Below are positions 8,654 through 18,103 of a stretch of DNA of 64,000 nt, piece after piece. Below the pieces are notes generated by a model that was not told where the DNA came from, searched no databases, and worked only from the letters and a program-made list of their open reading frames with translations. Numbering within the stretch: position 1 is the first letter of the stretch; each line of letters opens with the position of its first letter. The DNA comes from Halomarinibacterium sp041392125 (GTDB lineage: Bacteria; Bacteroidota; Bacteroidia; Flavobacteriales; Flavobacteriaceae): positions 62,001 through 126,000 of the forward strand of contig JAWKMR010000005.1 of NCBI GenBank assembly GCA_041392125.1, read 5' to 3'. The position numbers were made by a program, and so were the translations under genes.

Positions 8654-9474
8654 AAACACTTAAATACAGATCTACCGGTAATGAGGTTTACACCCTAGAA
8701 GAACTTTTACTTGAGTTGGGCTATGAAGTGTATGTCTCCAACTACTTTGGAAAAGATACCGATATTGCTGTGAAAGATTTTCAATCAAAAAACAACTTAG
8801 TAGTCGATGGCATAGTTGGACCAAAAACTTGGTCTAAACTGTATGAAAAACAGCAGCAACTTACATTATTTAATGATAAATTTCTCTCGGAAGCAGATTT
8901 ACAAGATTTTGCTATTAAATTTAACTTAGAACTTGCCGCTGTAAAAGCCGTAAACGAGGTGGAAAGCAGCGGAAAAGGATTCTTGTTAGACGGTCGACCC
9001 CGTATTCTTTTTGAAGGTCATATTTTCTGGAAACAATTAAAAAACAAAGAGCTTGACCCCAATCAATTTGTTTCAGAAAGAACTAAAAACGTGCTGTATT
9101 CCAAATGGACAAAATCGTTTTACGAAGGCGGAAAACAAGAATACGACCGACTCGAAAAAGCCGCCGGATTAAGTGATGACGACCGTGCACACGATGCCGC
9201 CTACGAAGCTGCTTCCTACGGTTCGTTTCAAATTATGGGTTTTCATTGGCAAAGCTTGGGGTATCCAAGCGTAGACAGCTTTGTGGCGCATATGTATACT
9301 CATGAAAAAGCACATTTGGATGCTTTTGGGAAATTTTGCCAAGTAAACAACCTTTTAAAACTCTTGCAAAACAAACAATGGGAAGCTTTTGCCAAAGGTT
9401 ATAACGGACCCGGCTACAAGCAAAATAAGTACGATACTAAACTTGAGTCGGCCTACCAAAAATACAGTAGCTAA
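8650..9474 (+). CDS. Peptidoglycan-binding N-acetylmuramidase (DUF3380 family)
   Basis: 274 residues; ATG 8650 overlaps the previous stop by 4 nt. Residues 5-65 are a PG_binding_1 domain ('VVDGIVGPKTW'). Residues 78-272 match the N-acetylmuramidase family first known from phage endolysins: 'VNEVESSGKGF' (101-111, with Glu105 or Glu103 as the likely catalytic acid), 'RPRILFEGHIFW', 'ASYGSFQIMG' and 'KGYNGPGY'. The enzyme cuts the glycan backbone, complementing the CHAP enzyme upstream, which would cut peptides or amides. No signal peptide is visible. It probably serves particle release, particle anchoring or target-wall degradation. Confidence 0.85.
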   Translation: MKTLKYRSTGNEVYTLEELLLELGYEVYVSNYFGKDTDIAVKDFQSKNNLVVDGIVGPKTWSKLYEKQQQLTLFNDKFLSEADLQDFAIKFNLELAAVKAVNEVESSGKGFLLDGRPRILFEGHIFWKQLKNKELDPNQFVSERTKNVLYSKWTKSFYEGGKQEYDRLEKAAGLSDDDRAHDAAYEAASYGSFQIMGFHWQSLGYPSVDSFVAHMYTHEKAHLDAFGKFCQVNNLLKLLQNKQWEAFAKGYNGPGYKQNKYDTKLESAYQKYSS

Positions 9475-10799
9475 TGGAAGTTTTACACAAAGATTTAGGA
9501 ATTGTTTTTTCGTATTTACGAGAGGTTATCTCGTGGCGAATTAAAAATCTGCAAGGCTCTTTTAACGAAGATTGTCCTTCCCTTTCAGAAGAAAGTTTAG
9601 GAAATTCACTTCCTGCCAAATTCATAAAGGATAACCAACTTTCAAAAGAAGAAAGTGTGGTTCTTTTGTTAGCATTAGTACCCCATGTGCTCCCCGATTT
9701 TTTATTGGAGGTGGTCGCTGAAGAATTTCCTAATGGAACCGATTTCCCAATTTTTGGAGGTGTAAAAGGTAAAAACCATCGAGGTATTCTTCCCACGGGA
9801 GAAACCGTTCAGTTTCTTCTAGGCGGAAACAATGTAGCTGAAAGAATTAATTGTATTCAATTATTTAATGAAGAGCATTCTTTTCACACCAAAGAAATCT
9901 TATATATCGATAAAGTCCCCGATGGAGAACCGCTGCTAAGCGGAAAATTGGTGCTCTACCCTGATACAATTCACTTGTTAACCACGGGCGTCGTGCCCCC
10001 GCCTAAATTGAGTACCGACTTCCCTGCGGAAAAACTAGAAACACCCCTTACTTGGGAGGATTTAATTTTGAATGAAAAAACAAAACGTCATATAGAGGAG
10101 TTGGAAGTTTGGCTAAATCACCACCAACAATTGATGGAAGTTTGGAATATGAAACACCGTATTAAAGCGGGGTATAGAGCTTTGTTTTATGGCCCTCCAG
10201 GAACTGGAAAAACGCTTACAGCGAGTTTGTTGGGAAAATACACCCAAAAGCCTGTGTACCGAATTGACCTTTCTACAGTAGTTTCAAAATACATTGGGGA
10301 GACTGAAAAACATCTCTCCAATTTATTTGACCGTGCCGCCAATAAAGATTGGATTCTCTTTTTTGATGAAGCGGATGCTATTTTTGGCAAACGAACCAAC
10401 GTACGCGATGCCCACGATAAATATGCCAATCAAGAGGTTTCGTATTTGTTACAGCGAGTGGAGTCGCACCCCGGATTGGTCATTTTGGCTTCCAATTTTA
10501 AAGACAATATAGACGATGCCTTTACCCGAAGGTTTCAATCCCTCTGCCCTTTTGAGCTTCCAGGTGAAAAGGAACGTAAAGAAATTTGGCTTAAAAATAT
10601 GCCACAGCAATTACAATTTAGTGAAGATATAGACATGGATGCTATTGCCCGAAAGTACGATTTAACGGGTTCTAACATTGTAAATATTATACAGTATTGC
10701 AGTTTACAGGTACTGAATCAAAAAAGCAATGTATTGACACGTATTTTATTGATGGAAGGAATTAAGCGGGAGTATTTAAAAGAAGATCGTATTTTTTAG
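9474..10799 (+). CDS. eCIS AAA+ ATPase (Afp15/Pvc15-like)
   Basis: 441 residues; ATG 9474 overlaps the previous TAA by one base. The N-terminal ~190 residues are the family-specific part. The AAA+ module follows, with Walker A GPPGTGKT (240-247), Walker B ILFFDEAD (294-301), a sensor-1 Asn at about 341 and Arg352-Arg353 in the arginine-finger position. ATPases of this type are conserved in eCIS operons beside the tape-measure gene and are thought to assist assembly or quality control of the particle, although they are not part of the finished tube. It is the last gene of the operon; the next gene is convergent. Confidence 0.88.
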   Translation: MEVLHKDLGIVFSYLREVISWRIKNLQGSFNEDCPSLSEESLGNSLPAKFIKDNQLSKEESVVLLLALVPHVLPDFLLEVVAEEFPNGTDFPIFGGVKGKNHRGILPTGETVQFLLGGNNVAERINCIQLFNEEHSFHTKEILYIDKVPDGEPLLSGKLVLYPDTIHLLTTGVVPPPKLSTDFPAEKLETPLTWEDLILNEKTKRHIEELEVWLNHHQQLMEVWNMKHRIKAGYRALFYGPPGTGKTLTASLLGKYTQKPVYRIDLSTVVSKYIGETEKHLSNLFDRAANKDWILFFDEADAIFGKRTNVRDAHDKYANQEVSYLLQRVESHPGLVILASNFKDNIDDAFTRRFQSLCPFELPGEKERKEIWLKNMPQQLQFSEDIDMDAIARKYDLTGSNIVNIIQYCSLQVLNQKSNVLTRILLMEGIKREYLKEDRIF

Positions 10800-10803
10800 A
10801 AAT

Positions 10804-10831
10804 AAAAAAGGGACGCCTTTCGACATCCCTT
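10804..10831 (-). terminator. Rho-independent terminator of the M16 protease gene
   Basis: Read on the - strand: AAGGGATGTC, a GAAA loop and GGCGTCCCTT (10-bp stem with two G-T pairs), followed by six T. It lies 17 nt beyond the stop of the - strand gene and also sits just after the eCIS ATPase stop, so it probably separates the convergent transcripts. Confidence 0.9.
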
Positions 10832-10847
10832 TATATGTTTAAAACAA

Positions 10848-13709
10848 TTACTGCTTTACATCTTCCATTTTTACTTCTTCACCATCTTTATCTACCAGCA
10901 TCACTTCGTCGAAGCCCATCTTTTTAAACTGCGGATATTGGCTTGTGGCATCGCCCACTACCAAATACGCCATTTTGGATTCGTCAAGATACTTATTGGC
11001 TAAGGCTTTGTGTTGCTCCAACGTCATATTTTTAATCACCGCTTCTTCATCTTCAATATAGTTGGGAGAAAGTCCATAATTACTCATTTCCTGTAACATT
11101 CCTAAGAGAGAAAACTGAGTTTCAAATCGGCGGGCATTCGATTTAATCAAGGCATTTTTAGTGAATTCTAAATCTTCTTCACTAATACCTTCTTTGTATT
11201 TGGCAATTTCTTCCTTAAAAATTTTCACAGACTCACCTGTGGTATTAGTACGTACACTGGAAGATGCCGTAAATGTTCCGGGGACTTTTCCGCCACTAAA
11301 ATTAGTACGAGCACCATAGGTATATCCCTTTTCCTCGCGCAAAATTAAATTTACGTTTCCGCTGAAAGAACCACCCAATTTGTAATTCATTACTTCGGCA
11401 GGATAAAAATCTTTATCGCCTCTCGACAAACCTACATACCCAATATTTATTACCGATTGCTTCGCATTGGGGATATCCACAAAATACAAAGAGGCTTTAT
11501 CGCGATTATTAGCAATAGGATATTCCGGAATGGTGACCTCTTTAGCCACCCAACCTTCTTCAATGCCTTTTAAGTTGGCCAGTGCTTTGTCTTTATTAAT
11601 TTTACCCACCACATGGAATTTTGAAATGGAAGGCGAAAAGTTTTTTTCGTAAAATGCTTTTAAATCATCTATGGTAATGGCTTCCACAGAAGCTTCAGTG
11701 CCAATGGTTGGATAGCTAAAAATATGATCTTCTCCATAGAGTAATTTATTATACACGTTATCTGCCACCGTGTTAGGATCTGCTGCAGAACGTTTAATTT
11801 GGTTAATTGTTGCGGTTTTAATACGCGCAAATTCTTCTTCGTCCCAACGAGGCTCCAGTAAAATTTCTTTTACCAAATCCATGGTTTTATCGAAATTACG
11901 GGTTAAGGTATTTCCTTGAACAATTATGGATTCATCAGTGGTATACATATTAATGCTGGCGCCTAACATTTCAATTTCTTCCTCTAATTGTTCCGGGGTT
12001 TTTGTTGCAGTTCCTTCCATCATAATGTCTGTCATTAAGTTGGCAACACCGTTTTTATTTTTATCATCTAGTAAATGTCCTCCATCAATGACCAAGCTGA
12101 AGTTGACAGTGGGGATTTCGTTTTGTTCAATTCCGAAGACTTTCAATCCGTTGCTTAGCTCAGCATTCCAGCTGGAAGGTATACTTAATGCAGGAGCCGG
12201 ACCTTGAGCTGGTTCTACTGAACGGTCAAAATTGGATGGGGTTTTTGCAATTTCTTCTTCTTTATCTTCTACAATTTTCTCTACATTATCTTTTATTTCT
12301 TCTTCCACCACAGGAGCTTTTTCAGAATTTTCTGCAATCAACGTCATTTGCCCTTTCGGTACAAAACTGGTCATTACAAAAGGTTTGTCTTTAATGTACT
12401 TATTGTACACCCGCAGTACATCTTCTTTTGTTACCTTTTTAATGTTTTCGATGTCTTGCTCAATGAATCCGGGATCTCCCGCAAAAACATTGTATTGACA
12501 TAGTTGAAAAGATTTCCCTAACACACTGCTAATACCGTTGTAAAACTGAGTTTCCAGTCCGGCTTTAATGCGTTCCACATCACGATCGGTAACGCCATCT
12601 TTTTCAAAAAGGGCAAAGGATTCAAAAATAGCGCTCTCTACATTATCCAAATCCACTCCATCATTTGCGGTAATACGAATATGAAATTCGCCCGCAATTT
12701 GCTGACTGTTATTATAGGCTGAAGTTCGAGAGGTTAATTCTTTTTCTTTTACCAACACTTTGTACATAGGTGCTTTTTTTCCGCTGGAAAGAATTTCAGC
12801 AAGGAAATCCAGCGCATAGGCATCATCGGTATATTGCTCTATCGTTGGCCACACCATGTTTAATTGAGGTGCTTGCGCAAAGTTATCTTCGTGATAAAAA
12901 CGTTTGGTTTCAGTAATAGTAACCGGCTGCGGCTTCAAAGGTTCTACTTCTTGGCGCTTTTTAATTTCACCGAAGTATTTTTCAATCATGGCTTTCGCCT
13001 CTTCGGTTTCGAAATCACCTGCCAACACTAAAGTAGCATTGTTGGGGCCATAAAAACGATCATAAAACTCCTTCACATCTTCTACGGTAGCATTTTGCAA
13101 ATCGACCAATTCGCCAATAACCTGCCAATTGTAAGGATGGCCTTCGGGGTAGATATTTTTGTCCAATACCCAATTGGTGTGTCCGTAAGGATTGTTGTCT
13201 ACACGTTGTCTTTTTTCATTCTGAACCACTTCCTGTTGGTTATAAAACGCAGACTCGGTTACGGTATTGATTAAGTACCCCATACGGTCGCTTTCCAGCC
13301 ACATCACCATTTCCATAGCATTTTTAGGAACCACTTCGTAATAAATAGTTCCATCCTTCCAGGTGCCTCCGTTCAATGTTCCCCCGGCATCCTGAATTTT
13401 TTTGAAGAATTGATCCTGCCCCACATTTTCTGATTCTTGAAATAACATATGCTCAAATAGGTGGGCAAATCCGGTACGCCCTGTTTTTTCACGATTAGAC
13501 CCTACTCCATACTGAATGGCTAGGGAAATAATAGGGTCACTTTTGTCTTGATGTAATACCACATCCAACCCATTGGCGAGTTCATATTTTTCAAAATCGA
13601 TGGAAAGTTTAGCAGTTTCTTCAGAAGTGGTCCCTTCCTTTTTGCAAGCAACAAAAAGAAGCCCAGCAAATAGAAATAGTACTGTTTTTTGGAAATTTTT
13701 TGAATACAT
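10848..13709 (-). CDS. M16 family zinc metalloprotease, lipoprotein
   Basis: 953 residues with a lipoprotein signal ending '...LLFVAC' (Cys22), so probably anchored in the outer membrane or periplasm. The first M16 domain has the inverted zinc motif HLFEH (83-87) and a downstream Glu in 'NQQEVVQNEK'. A second M16-type half starts around residue 510 and ends near 930, without an HxxEH, as in two-domain pitrilysin or processing-peptidase-like proteins. A Glu/Val-rich hinge at about 455-485 joins the halves. The family degrades peptides inside a clamshell chamber. It is a single-gene unit with its own terminator. Confidence 0.9.
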   Translation of the reverse strand: MYSKNFQKTVLFLFAGLLFVACKKEGTTSEETAKLSIDFEKYELANGLDVVLHQDKSDPIISLAIQYGVGSNREKTGRTGFAHLFEHMLFQESENVGQDQFFKKIQDAGGTLNGGTWKDGTIYYEVVPKNAMEMVMWLESDRMGYLINTVTESAFYNQQEVVQNEKRQRVDNNPYGHTNWVLDKNIYPEGHPYNWQVIGELVDLQNATVEDVKEFYDRFYGPNNATLVLAGDFETEEAKAMIEKYFGEIKKRQEVEPLKPQPVTITETKRFYHEDNFAQAPQLNMVWPTIEQYTDDAYALDFLAEILSSGKKAPMYKVLVKEKELTSRTSAYNNSQQIAGEFHIRITANDGVDLDNVESAIFESFALFEKDGVTDRDVERIKAGLETQFYNGISSVLGKSFQLCQYNVFAGDPGFIEQDIENIKKVTKEDVLRVYNKYIKDKPFVMTSFVPKGQMTLIAENSEKAPVVEEEIKDNVEKIVEDKEEEIAKTPSNFDRSVEPAQGPAPALSIPSSWNAELSNGLKVFGIEQNEIPTVNFSLVIDGGHLLDDKNKNGVANLMTDIMMEGTATKTPEQLEEEIEMLGASINMYTTDESIIVQGNTLTRNFDKTMDLVKEILLEPRWDEEEFARIKTATINQIKRSAADPNTVADNVYNKLLYGEDHIFSYPTIGTEASVEAITIDDLKAFYEKNFSPSISKFHVVGKINKDKALANLKGIEEGWVAKEVTIPEYPIANNRDKASLYFVDIPNAKQSVINIGYVGLSRGDKDFYPAEVMNYKLGGSFSGNVNLILREEKGYTYGARTNFSGGKVPGTFTASSSVRTNTTGESVKIFKEEIAKYKEGISEEDLEFTKNALIKSNARRFETQFSLLGMLQEMSNYGLSPNYIEDEEAVIKNMTLEQHKALANKYLDESKMAYLVVGDATSQYPQFKKMGFDEVMLVDKDGEEVKMEDVKQ

Positions 13710-13898
13710 TTTTTTGATTGTTAGAATTGATGGCTAAATATACTATCCCTGAAACGCTTATAACCTTAAAATAGTGTTAAATACCTATTTCAAGAGAGAA
13801 CGTAATAAAATTATTAAGCCACTGAAATTTAAGTGTTTATACGTATTTAATAGTTTTCAAGACTGGAGTACCTTCGGTAACAACTAAAACACCAAACC

Positions 13899-15326
13899 AT
13901 GAAAACGACCACCAAAAACCTATTTATTTCTTTTTTAAGTACCTTTTGTCTGGTGCTTTTACTTGCTTCCTGCAAAGAAAAAGAAGCCAAAACAGCACCA
14001 GTAGCCTATGAGGAAGCACTCGCTGAAACCGCTTCCTGCGACTGCAAACCCTTTTGGTTTCCACACAGTCAAACTCCCAATCCCAAAGAAGGAAAAGGGA
14101 GCCCTTTTGATACCACCAGTACCACCAATTGTATCTTTCACCAGTGGTCCTGGTTAAAATTCTTGTATTTAACAAGACCCGATACCCATGGAAACCCTTT
14201 GTTTTTAAATGATTTAGTTCAGGTAGATAGTAAAATGGAAGTCATTCCGCAGCAAACCGGTGCTAATCTAGTGCTAACCGATACGGCCCAAGCGGGAGCC
14301 GGAGCAGTTTTAAAAACGAATCCTACTTTGAGTAGTGATGGAAAACCCAGAACTGTTTTCTACGGTATTTTTATTGACTCTACCTTACAAACGGCAGCTA
14401 ACACGTTTAAAGCGCAATTACTAGATAGTACACTTCCTGCAAGTAACTCGGAAGCATTCCCGGTGGGTTCTTTGGAAATAAAATCTTCGTGGGTAAGCAC
14501 AGATGCTATTCCATCTAACGAAATAGGTAACTATTTTGTCACGCAAGCAGCCATGTTACAGCAGGATGGTTCTTTTAAAAATACTTCCGTGGCACTATTA
14601 GGGATGCACGTGATAGGCGTCGTAGAAAATCACCCCGAATTTATCTGGGCCACCTTTGAGCATCAAGGAATGACTCCTTTATTTGACTGGAATGCCTTGA
14701 CGGCTTCTTCAACTACTGATTTGTTGCTCTTCGGAAAAGGAAGTACCACAGATTTAAGCGGAATTACCTGGTCTAGTGGTGCTCCCAAAACGCCAAACCA
14801 AGCGTATACACTCTTTCAGTTTGGAGTGCCCAGGGAAAAAGGGAATACCTTTATGTCTACAAGCCAATCGGAGCCGGAGAATTATAACAATATTACCAAC
14901 ATCAATGCGTGTGTAGCAGGTAATTTAACCGATGTGTGGAACAACTATTTCTATAACGGATCCCTATGGATTAATATGGACGGAAAGACACCTGAAGAAC
15001 AAGTTGCATTACTGATTTCACTGGGCGGAAACCTGGTCAATTCGCAACCCGGAGATGCTACCAGAGGTTCGGTAAATGCTGCCAACAGTACCATGGAGAC
15101 CTTTGTGCAAACCTTTCAAAGTGATGTAAGCAGCATTAATAATTCTAATCTGGTAAGCTGTTTTACCTGCCACAATGCTGTGGGACATGGGGGTGCCACT
15201 TCACCACTCTATATAAGTCATATTTTTAGTGCTTATGTTGAAGCCGGTAAAGGAAAAACGTTGGATGAGATTAAGACCATGAAACTGGAAGAGTTTCATA
15301 CCATGTTGAGAGCCAAAAGTAATTAG
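13899..15326 (+). CDS. Mono-haem cytochrome c-like lipoprotein
   Basis: 475 residues; a lipoprotein signal ends in 'LLLASC' (Cys25). Residues 35-400 match no family I recognise. Near the C-terminus 'CFTCH' (421-425) is a single c-type haem motif, followed by 'NAVGHGG'. Another Cys-rich spot, 'SCDCKPFWFPH', follows the signal and is not a CxxCH. The protein is probably a periplasmic or surface haem protein with a redox role. No partner gene is adjacent: upstream is the divergent M16 gene and downstream its own terminator. Function unproven. Confidence 0.75.
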   Translation: MKTTTKNLFISFLSTFCLVLLLASCKEKEAKTAPVAYEEALAETASCDCKPFWFPHSQTPNPKEGKGSPFDTTSTTNCIFHQWSWLKFLYLTRPDTHGNPLFLNDLVQVDSKMEVIPQQTGANLVLTDTAQAGAGAVLKTNPTLSSDGKPRTVFYGIFIDSTLQTAANTFKAQLLDSTLPASNSEAFPVGSLEIKSSWVSTDAIPSNEIGNYFVTQAAMLQQDGSFKNTSVALLGMHVIGVVENHPEFIWATFEHQGMTPLFDWNALTASSTTDLLLFGKGSTTDLSGITWSSGAPKTPNQAYTLFQFGVPREKGNTFMSTSQSEPENYNNITNINACVAGNLTDVWNNYFYNGSLWINMDGKTPEEQVALLISLGGNLVNSQPGDATRGSVNAANSTMETFVQTFQSDVSSINNSNLVSCFTCHNAVGHGGATSPLYISHIFSAYVEAGKGKTLDEIKTMKLEEFHTMLRAKSN

Positions 15327-15342
15327 TTATTAAAGTGAAATG

Positions 15343-15374
15343 GGGGTAAGCCAATGAGTTTACCCCTTTTTTTT
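15343..15374 (+). terminator. Rho-independent terminator of the cytochrome-like gene
   Basis: GGGGTAA (15343-15349) pairs with TTACCCC (15360-15366), followed by eight T. It lies 16 nt after the stop codon at 15326. Confidence 0.92.
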
Positions 15375-15802
15375 AAATACACTTTAAGGCTATTGTCTTA
15401 AATATTAGTGTACTAAAGCACTTCTTTTTTCGTTTTTAAACTATCTTCTTTGCTATTACTGTAAAAAATCACTTTAATCTTTCTCATTTCCCTAAAAACT
15501 ATAGTATAAGTACGGCATATGAATAATATAACTATGGTATAACCACGGCATAACCTTAAAGTAAAGAGGGAGTTTAGTGGCAGTGTAGTGGGGGTATCTA
15601 TGGAGTTGGATTACTTAGGGTCTTAGTGCTATATATCAACAAGGTGTTGAAGGTTTCATTTTATATTGATGGAAATCAACAAGAATTAGTGGAATTAAAA
15701 AATAATATGTAAGGTAAAATTTATACAATTTTTGCATCCTTGATTATGTTTTATTTAACCAAAGTGATCTTAAATTTGATTCAGAAGTAAATTATCATAA
15801 TC
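15375..15802. other. AT-rich intergenic region without a gene
   Basis: About 430 bp with no credible reading frame. It contains two 21-bp imperfect direct repeats (15499-15519 and 15532-15552) and the upstream region of the AraC-type regulator gene, including TAAATTTG at 15771-15778, which matches the Bacteroidota -7 consensus TAnnTTTG; I found no well-spaced -33 TTTG for it. Confidence 0.6.
15499..15552. repeat. Pair of 21-bp direct repeats, 33-bp spacing
   Basis: The copies at 15499-15519 and 15532-15552 match at 18 of 21 positions (core TATAA..ACGGCATA). Spacing is 33 bp, about three helical turns. They lie upstream of an AraC-family gene and could be regulator half-sites. Confidence 0.6.
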
Positions 15803-16630
15803 ATGAATGTCAAAATATATAAGCCAATTGACCCAAATTTAGTTAAGCTTGTTGACTACTATTATTTCTTATATCAATCTGGCAATGAAAACTCAAATTA
15901 CTTTTGTTTTCCTAACTTAACGACATACATGTTCAGTTTTGTTAAAAATGTGAACCCCTCTATTCATAAACAAAAAGCAATTTTCAAGTCCCATAGTAAA
16001 GAAACCATTTCTCCTTATTTAATAACCCCATTTACAAAACCTATGAATATTCAATATGAAGGGGAGATATTTGAATTAAATGTTTCATTTAAACCTTTGG
16101 GGATAAATCATTTTATAAATAAAAACCTCGACGCTTATAAAAAAGGTCAATTTAATTACTTTGTTCCAGACACTAACTTCTTAGAGGATTTAGATACTTT
16201 ATTTAAAATAAAGGATGAAACACCCATGATAGAAGGCTTAGAAAAATTTTTACTTTCAAGAATTCAGCGTTTTGAGCATCCTTTTTTACAAAAAGCAATT
16301 GACCATTTAACGAAAGATATTTCAGTTCCTTTTTCAGAATTATCTAATTCTTTGAACATTAGTCAAAAAACTTTAATAAAGCATTTTTCTACACATCTTA
16401 ATTTAAGACCTTCAGAATATAAACGAATTTTAAGGTTTCGTTTAGCCTTAGATAAAAATTCAGAAAATGAAATTACGGAAAGCCTTACAGAAATTTCAAA
16501 CCAAGCAGATTTTTTTGACCAAGCACATATGATCCGTGAGTTTCGTTCACTTTCTAATCACTCTCCCAAGAAGCTACTTAAAATGATCACATTTTTAGAA
16601 AAAGGAAAATTAAAATGGCTCTTTCAATAA
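15803..16630 (+). CDS. AraC-family transcriptional regulator
   Basis: 275 residues. Residues 165-265 form a divergent AraC-type double helix-turn-helix ('LSNSLNISQKTLIKHF', then 'RFRLAL' and a second HTH ending 'SNHSPKKLLKM'). The N-terminal 160 residues resemble the uncharacterised sensor domain of flavobacterial AraC regulators and have no signal peptide. The regulated genes are unknown; the direct repeats about 250 bp upstream are a possible autoregulatory site. Preceded by 430 bp of AT-rich DNA, so it is transcribed alone. Confidence 0.82.
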   Translation: MNVKIYKPIDPNLVKLVDYYYFLYQSGNENSNYFCFPNLTTYMFSFVKNVNPSIHKQKAIFKSHSKETISPYLITPFTKPMNIQYEGEIFELNVSFKPLGINHFINKNLDAYKKGQFNYFVPDTNFLEDLDTLFKIKDETPMIEGLEKFLLSRIQRFEHPFLQKAIDHLTKDISVPFSELSNSLNISQKTLIKHFSTHLNLRPSEYKRILRFRLALDKNSENEITESLTEISNQADFFDQAHMIREFRSLSNHSPKKLLKMITFLEKGKLKWLFQ

Positions 16631-16879
16631 AAGTTAATTTTATACAATTATAGGTTTTCAGCTTTCATTTAATTTGCCCTCCAATAATTTTAGAAAGCTT
16701 AAAAAATATAGCTTTTGAATTATTAAATAAGTAATTAATCATTTAAGCCCCTATGATTGAAATCGCTTATAAATTTAATGGTATTGCTCTATTTAAACGT
16801 AACAGAGCCTATTCATTTGTACTTTATTTATTTTATTCACTAGGGGAAAATCTTAGTAGTAATAATAATAAAATACAAA

Positions 16880-17569
16880 ATGAAAACTGCCTTTAGTATC
16901 CCTGCTTTTTTATTCCTATGTGTTGCTTCTTGGGCACAAGTAGGAATTAACACAATAGCCCCAAAGGGTATTCTTGATGTAGAAAGTTCTGTACTTGGTA
17001 TTATTCCTCCAAGAGTAGCTTTAACAAAGACTATTATTTCAAGTCCGGTAATAAACCCTAATCTCACTCCTAGCTCTACCCCTTTACAAGATGGGACATT
17101 AGTCTATAATACAAATACTATTAACGATGTTTCTCCCGGGTATTATACTTGGATAAAGGACCGATGGAAAAGATTATCGTCTGAACCCAGTTTTTTTGTT
17201 TTTAAAACCGTCGATATTCCCAATGCATTAGTAGATGATGCTGAGTTTTTATTAGATGAGTTGGAAGATAATTATACGGCAAATGTAATACGAATAACCC
17301 ATTCAAACCCAATTAGCGGTAGTGCTACCTTGGGTGGAATTAGTGATGGTATTCATGGAAGAGTGTTATACATATATAATAGCGGCACTACAGATATAAA
17401 GCTATTAGCCAACAACAATTCGGCTTCTATTGGTAGCAATAGATTCTCCTTACAAGGGGATGTCATTGTTAAATCCGGAAGTGCTGCTTTACTTATTTAT
17501 GACGAATTTTACGCAGGGGGCTTGCTACCAGTGGGAGGAAGGTGGATTCCTATTATTACAGGCAATTAA
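16880..17569 (+). CDS. Small secreted protein with fibre-type N-terminal leader
   Basis: 229 residues with a cleavable signal peptide ending 'SWAQ'. It is followed by 'VGINTIAPKGILDVESS' and 'IIPPRVALT', the same head motif that starts the four giant fibre proteins at 44926-63197. No repeats or S74 domain follow; residues 110-229 look like a compact beta-rich C-terminal domain ('GGRWIPIITGN' end). The protein is probably cell-surface or extracellular. It may be a minimal member of the same head-domain superfamily. Function unknown. Confidence 0.7.
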   Translation: MKTAFSIPAFLFLCVASWAQVGINTIAPKGILDVESSVLGIIPPRVALTKTIISSPVINPNLTPSSTPLQDGTLVYNTNTINDVSPGYYTWIKDRWKRLSSEPSFFVFKTVDIPNALVDDAEFLLDELEDNYTANVIRITHSNPISGSATLGGISDGIHGRVLYIYNSGTTDIKLLANNNSASIGSNRFSLQGDVIVKSGSAALLIYDEFYAGGLLPVGGRWIPIITGN

Positions 17570-17581
17570 AATCAATTTATC

Positions 17582-18103
17582 ATGATAGCAACTAAAATAA
17601 AAGATAACCTTGTACTAATTATAGGCTTTGTGGTGACTAGTATAGCATACCTATTGAACAGGTTATCAAATTCAGATTTTTTTGAATACTTTTTAGAAGT
17701 ACTAGAATTTTGGGAGCCTATGGAGATAGACGAGTTAATTTTAGTATGGTTTATTCCTTTATCCATTTTTTGGGTAATTAATGAATATATAAAAATTAAG
17801 AAAAAGTATTTAGAGCAAAAAGAAAAGGTCTATCATAACATGGTTTACGCAAGTAATCATATTTTAAGAAATTTTTTACTTCAATCGCAAATATTAAAAA
17901 TTGAAGCCGAAGAAAATTCCTCTTTTAATAAAGAAACTATAGAGATTTTCGACAAGTGTATTTACGATGCTGAAAATCAAATCATAAAACTTTCCAAATT
18001 AAAAAGTCTGGAAGAGGACGCCATTTTTGATAGTATTAAAATTAAGAAAACTTTACCCAAGCCACCCGTCTCGATCCAGACTCCGGTATTGAATGGCTTC
18101 TGA
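17582..18103 (+). CDS. Small two-span membrane protein, unknown function
   Basis: 173 residues, 12 nt after the preceding gene and probably co-transcribed with it. Two membrane spans (about 8-27 and 51-67) are followed by a Lys/Glu-rich helical cytoplasmic part (70-150) that looks like a coiled coil. The last 51 nt overlap the 3' end of the convergent comM/yifB gene, so the final 17 residues ('KPPVSIQTPVLNGF' end) are encoded antisense to that gene. The composition before the overlap looks like real coding sequence. No family recognised. Confidence 0.65.
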   Translation: MIATKIKDNLVLIIGFVVTSIAYLLNRLSNSDFFEYFLEVLEFWEPMEIDELILVWFIPLSIFWVINEYIKIKKKYLEQKEKVYHNMVYASNHILRNFLLQSQILKIEAEENSSFNKETIEIFDKCIYDAENQIIKLSKLKSLEEDAIFDSIKIKKTLPKPPVSIQTPVLNGF

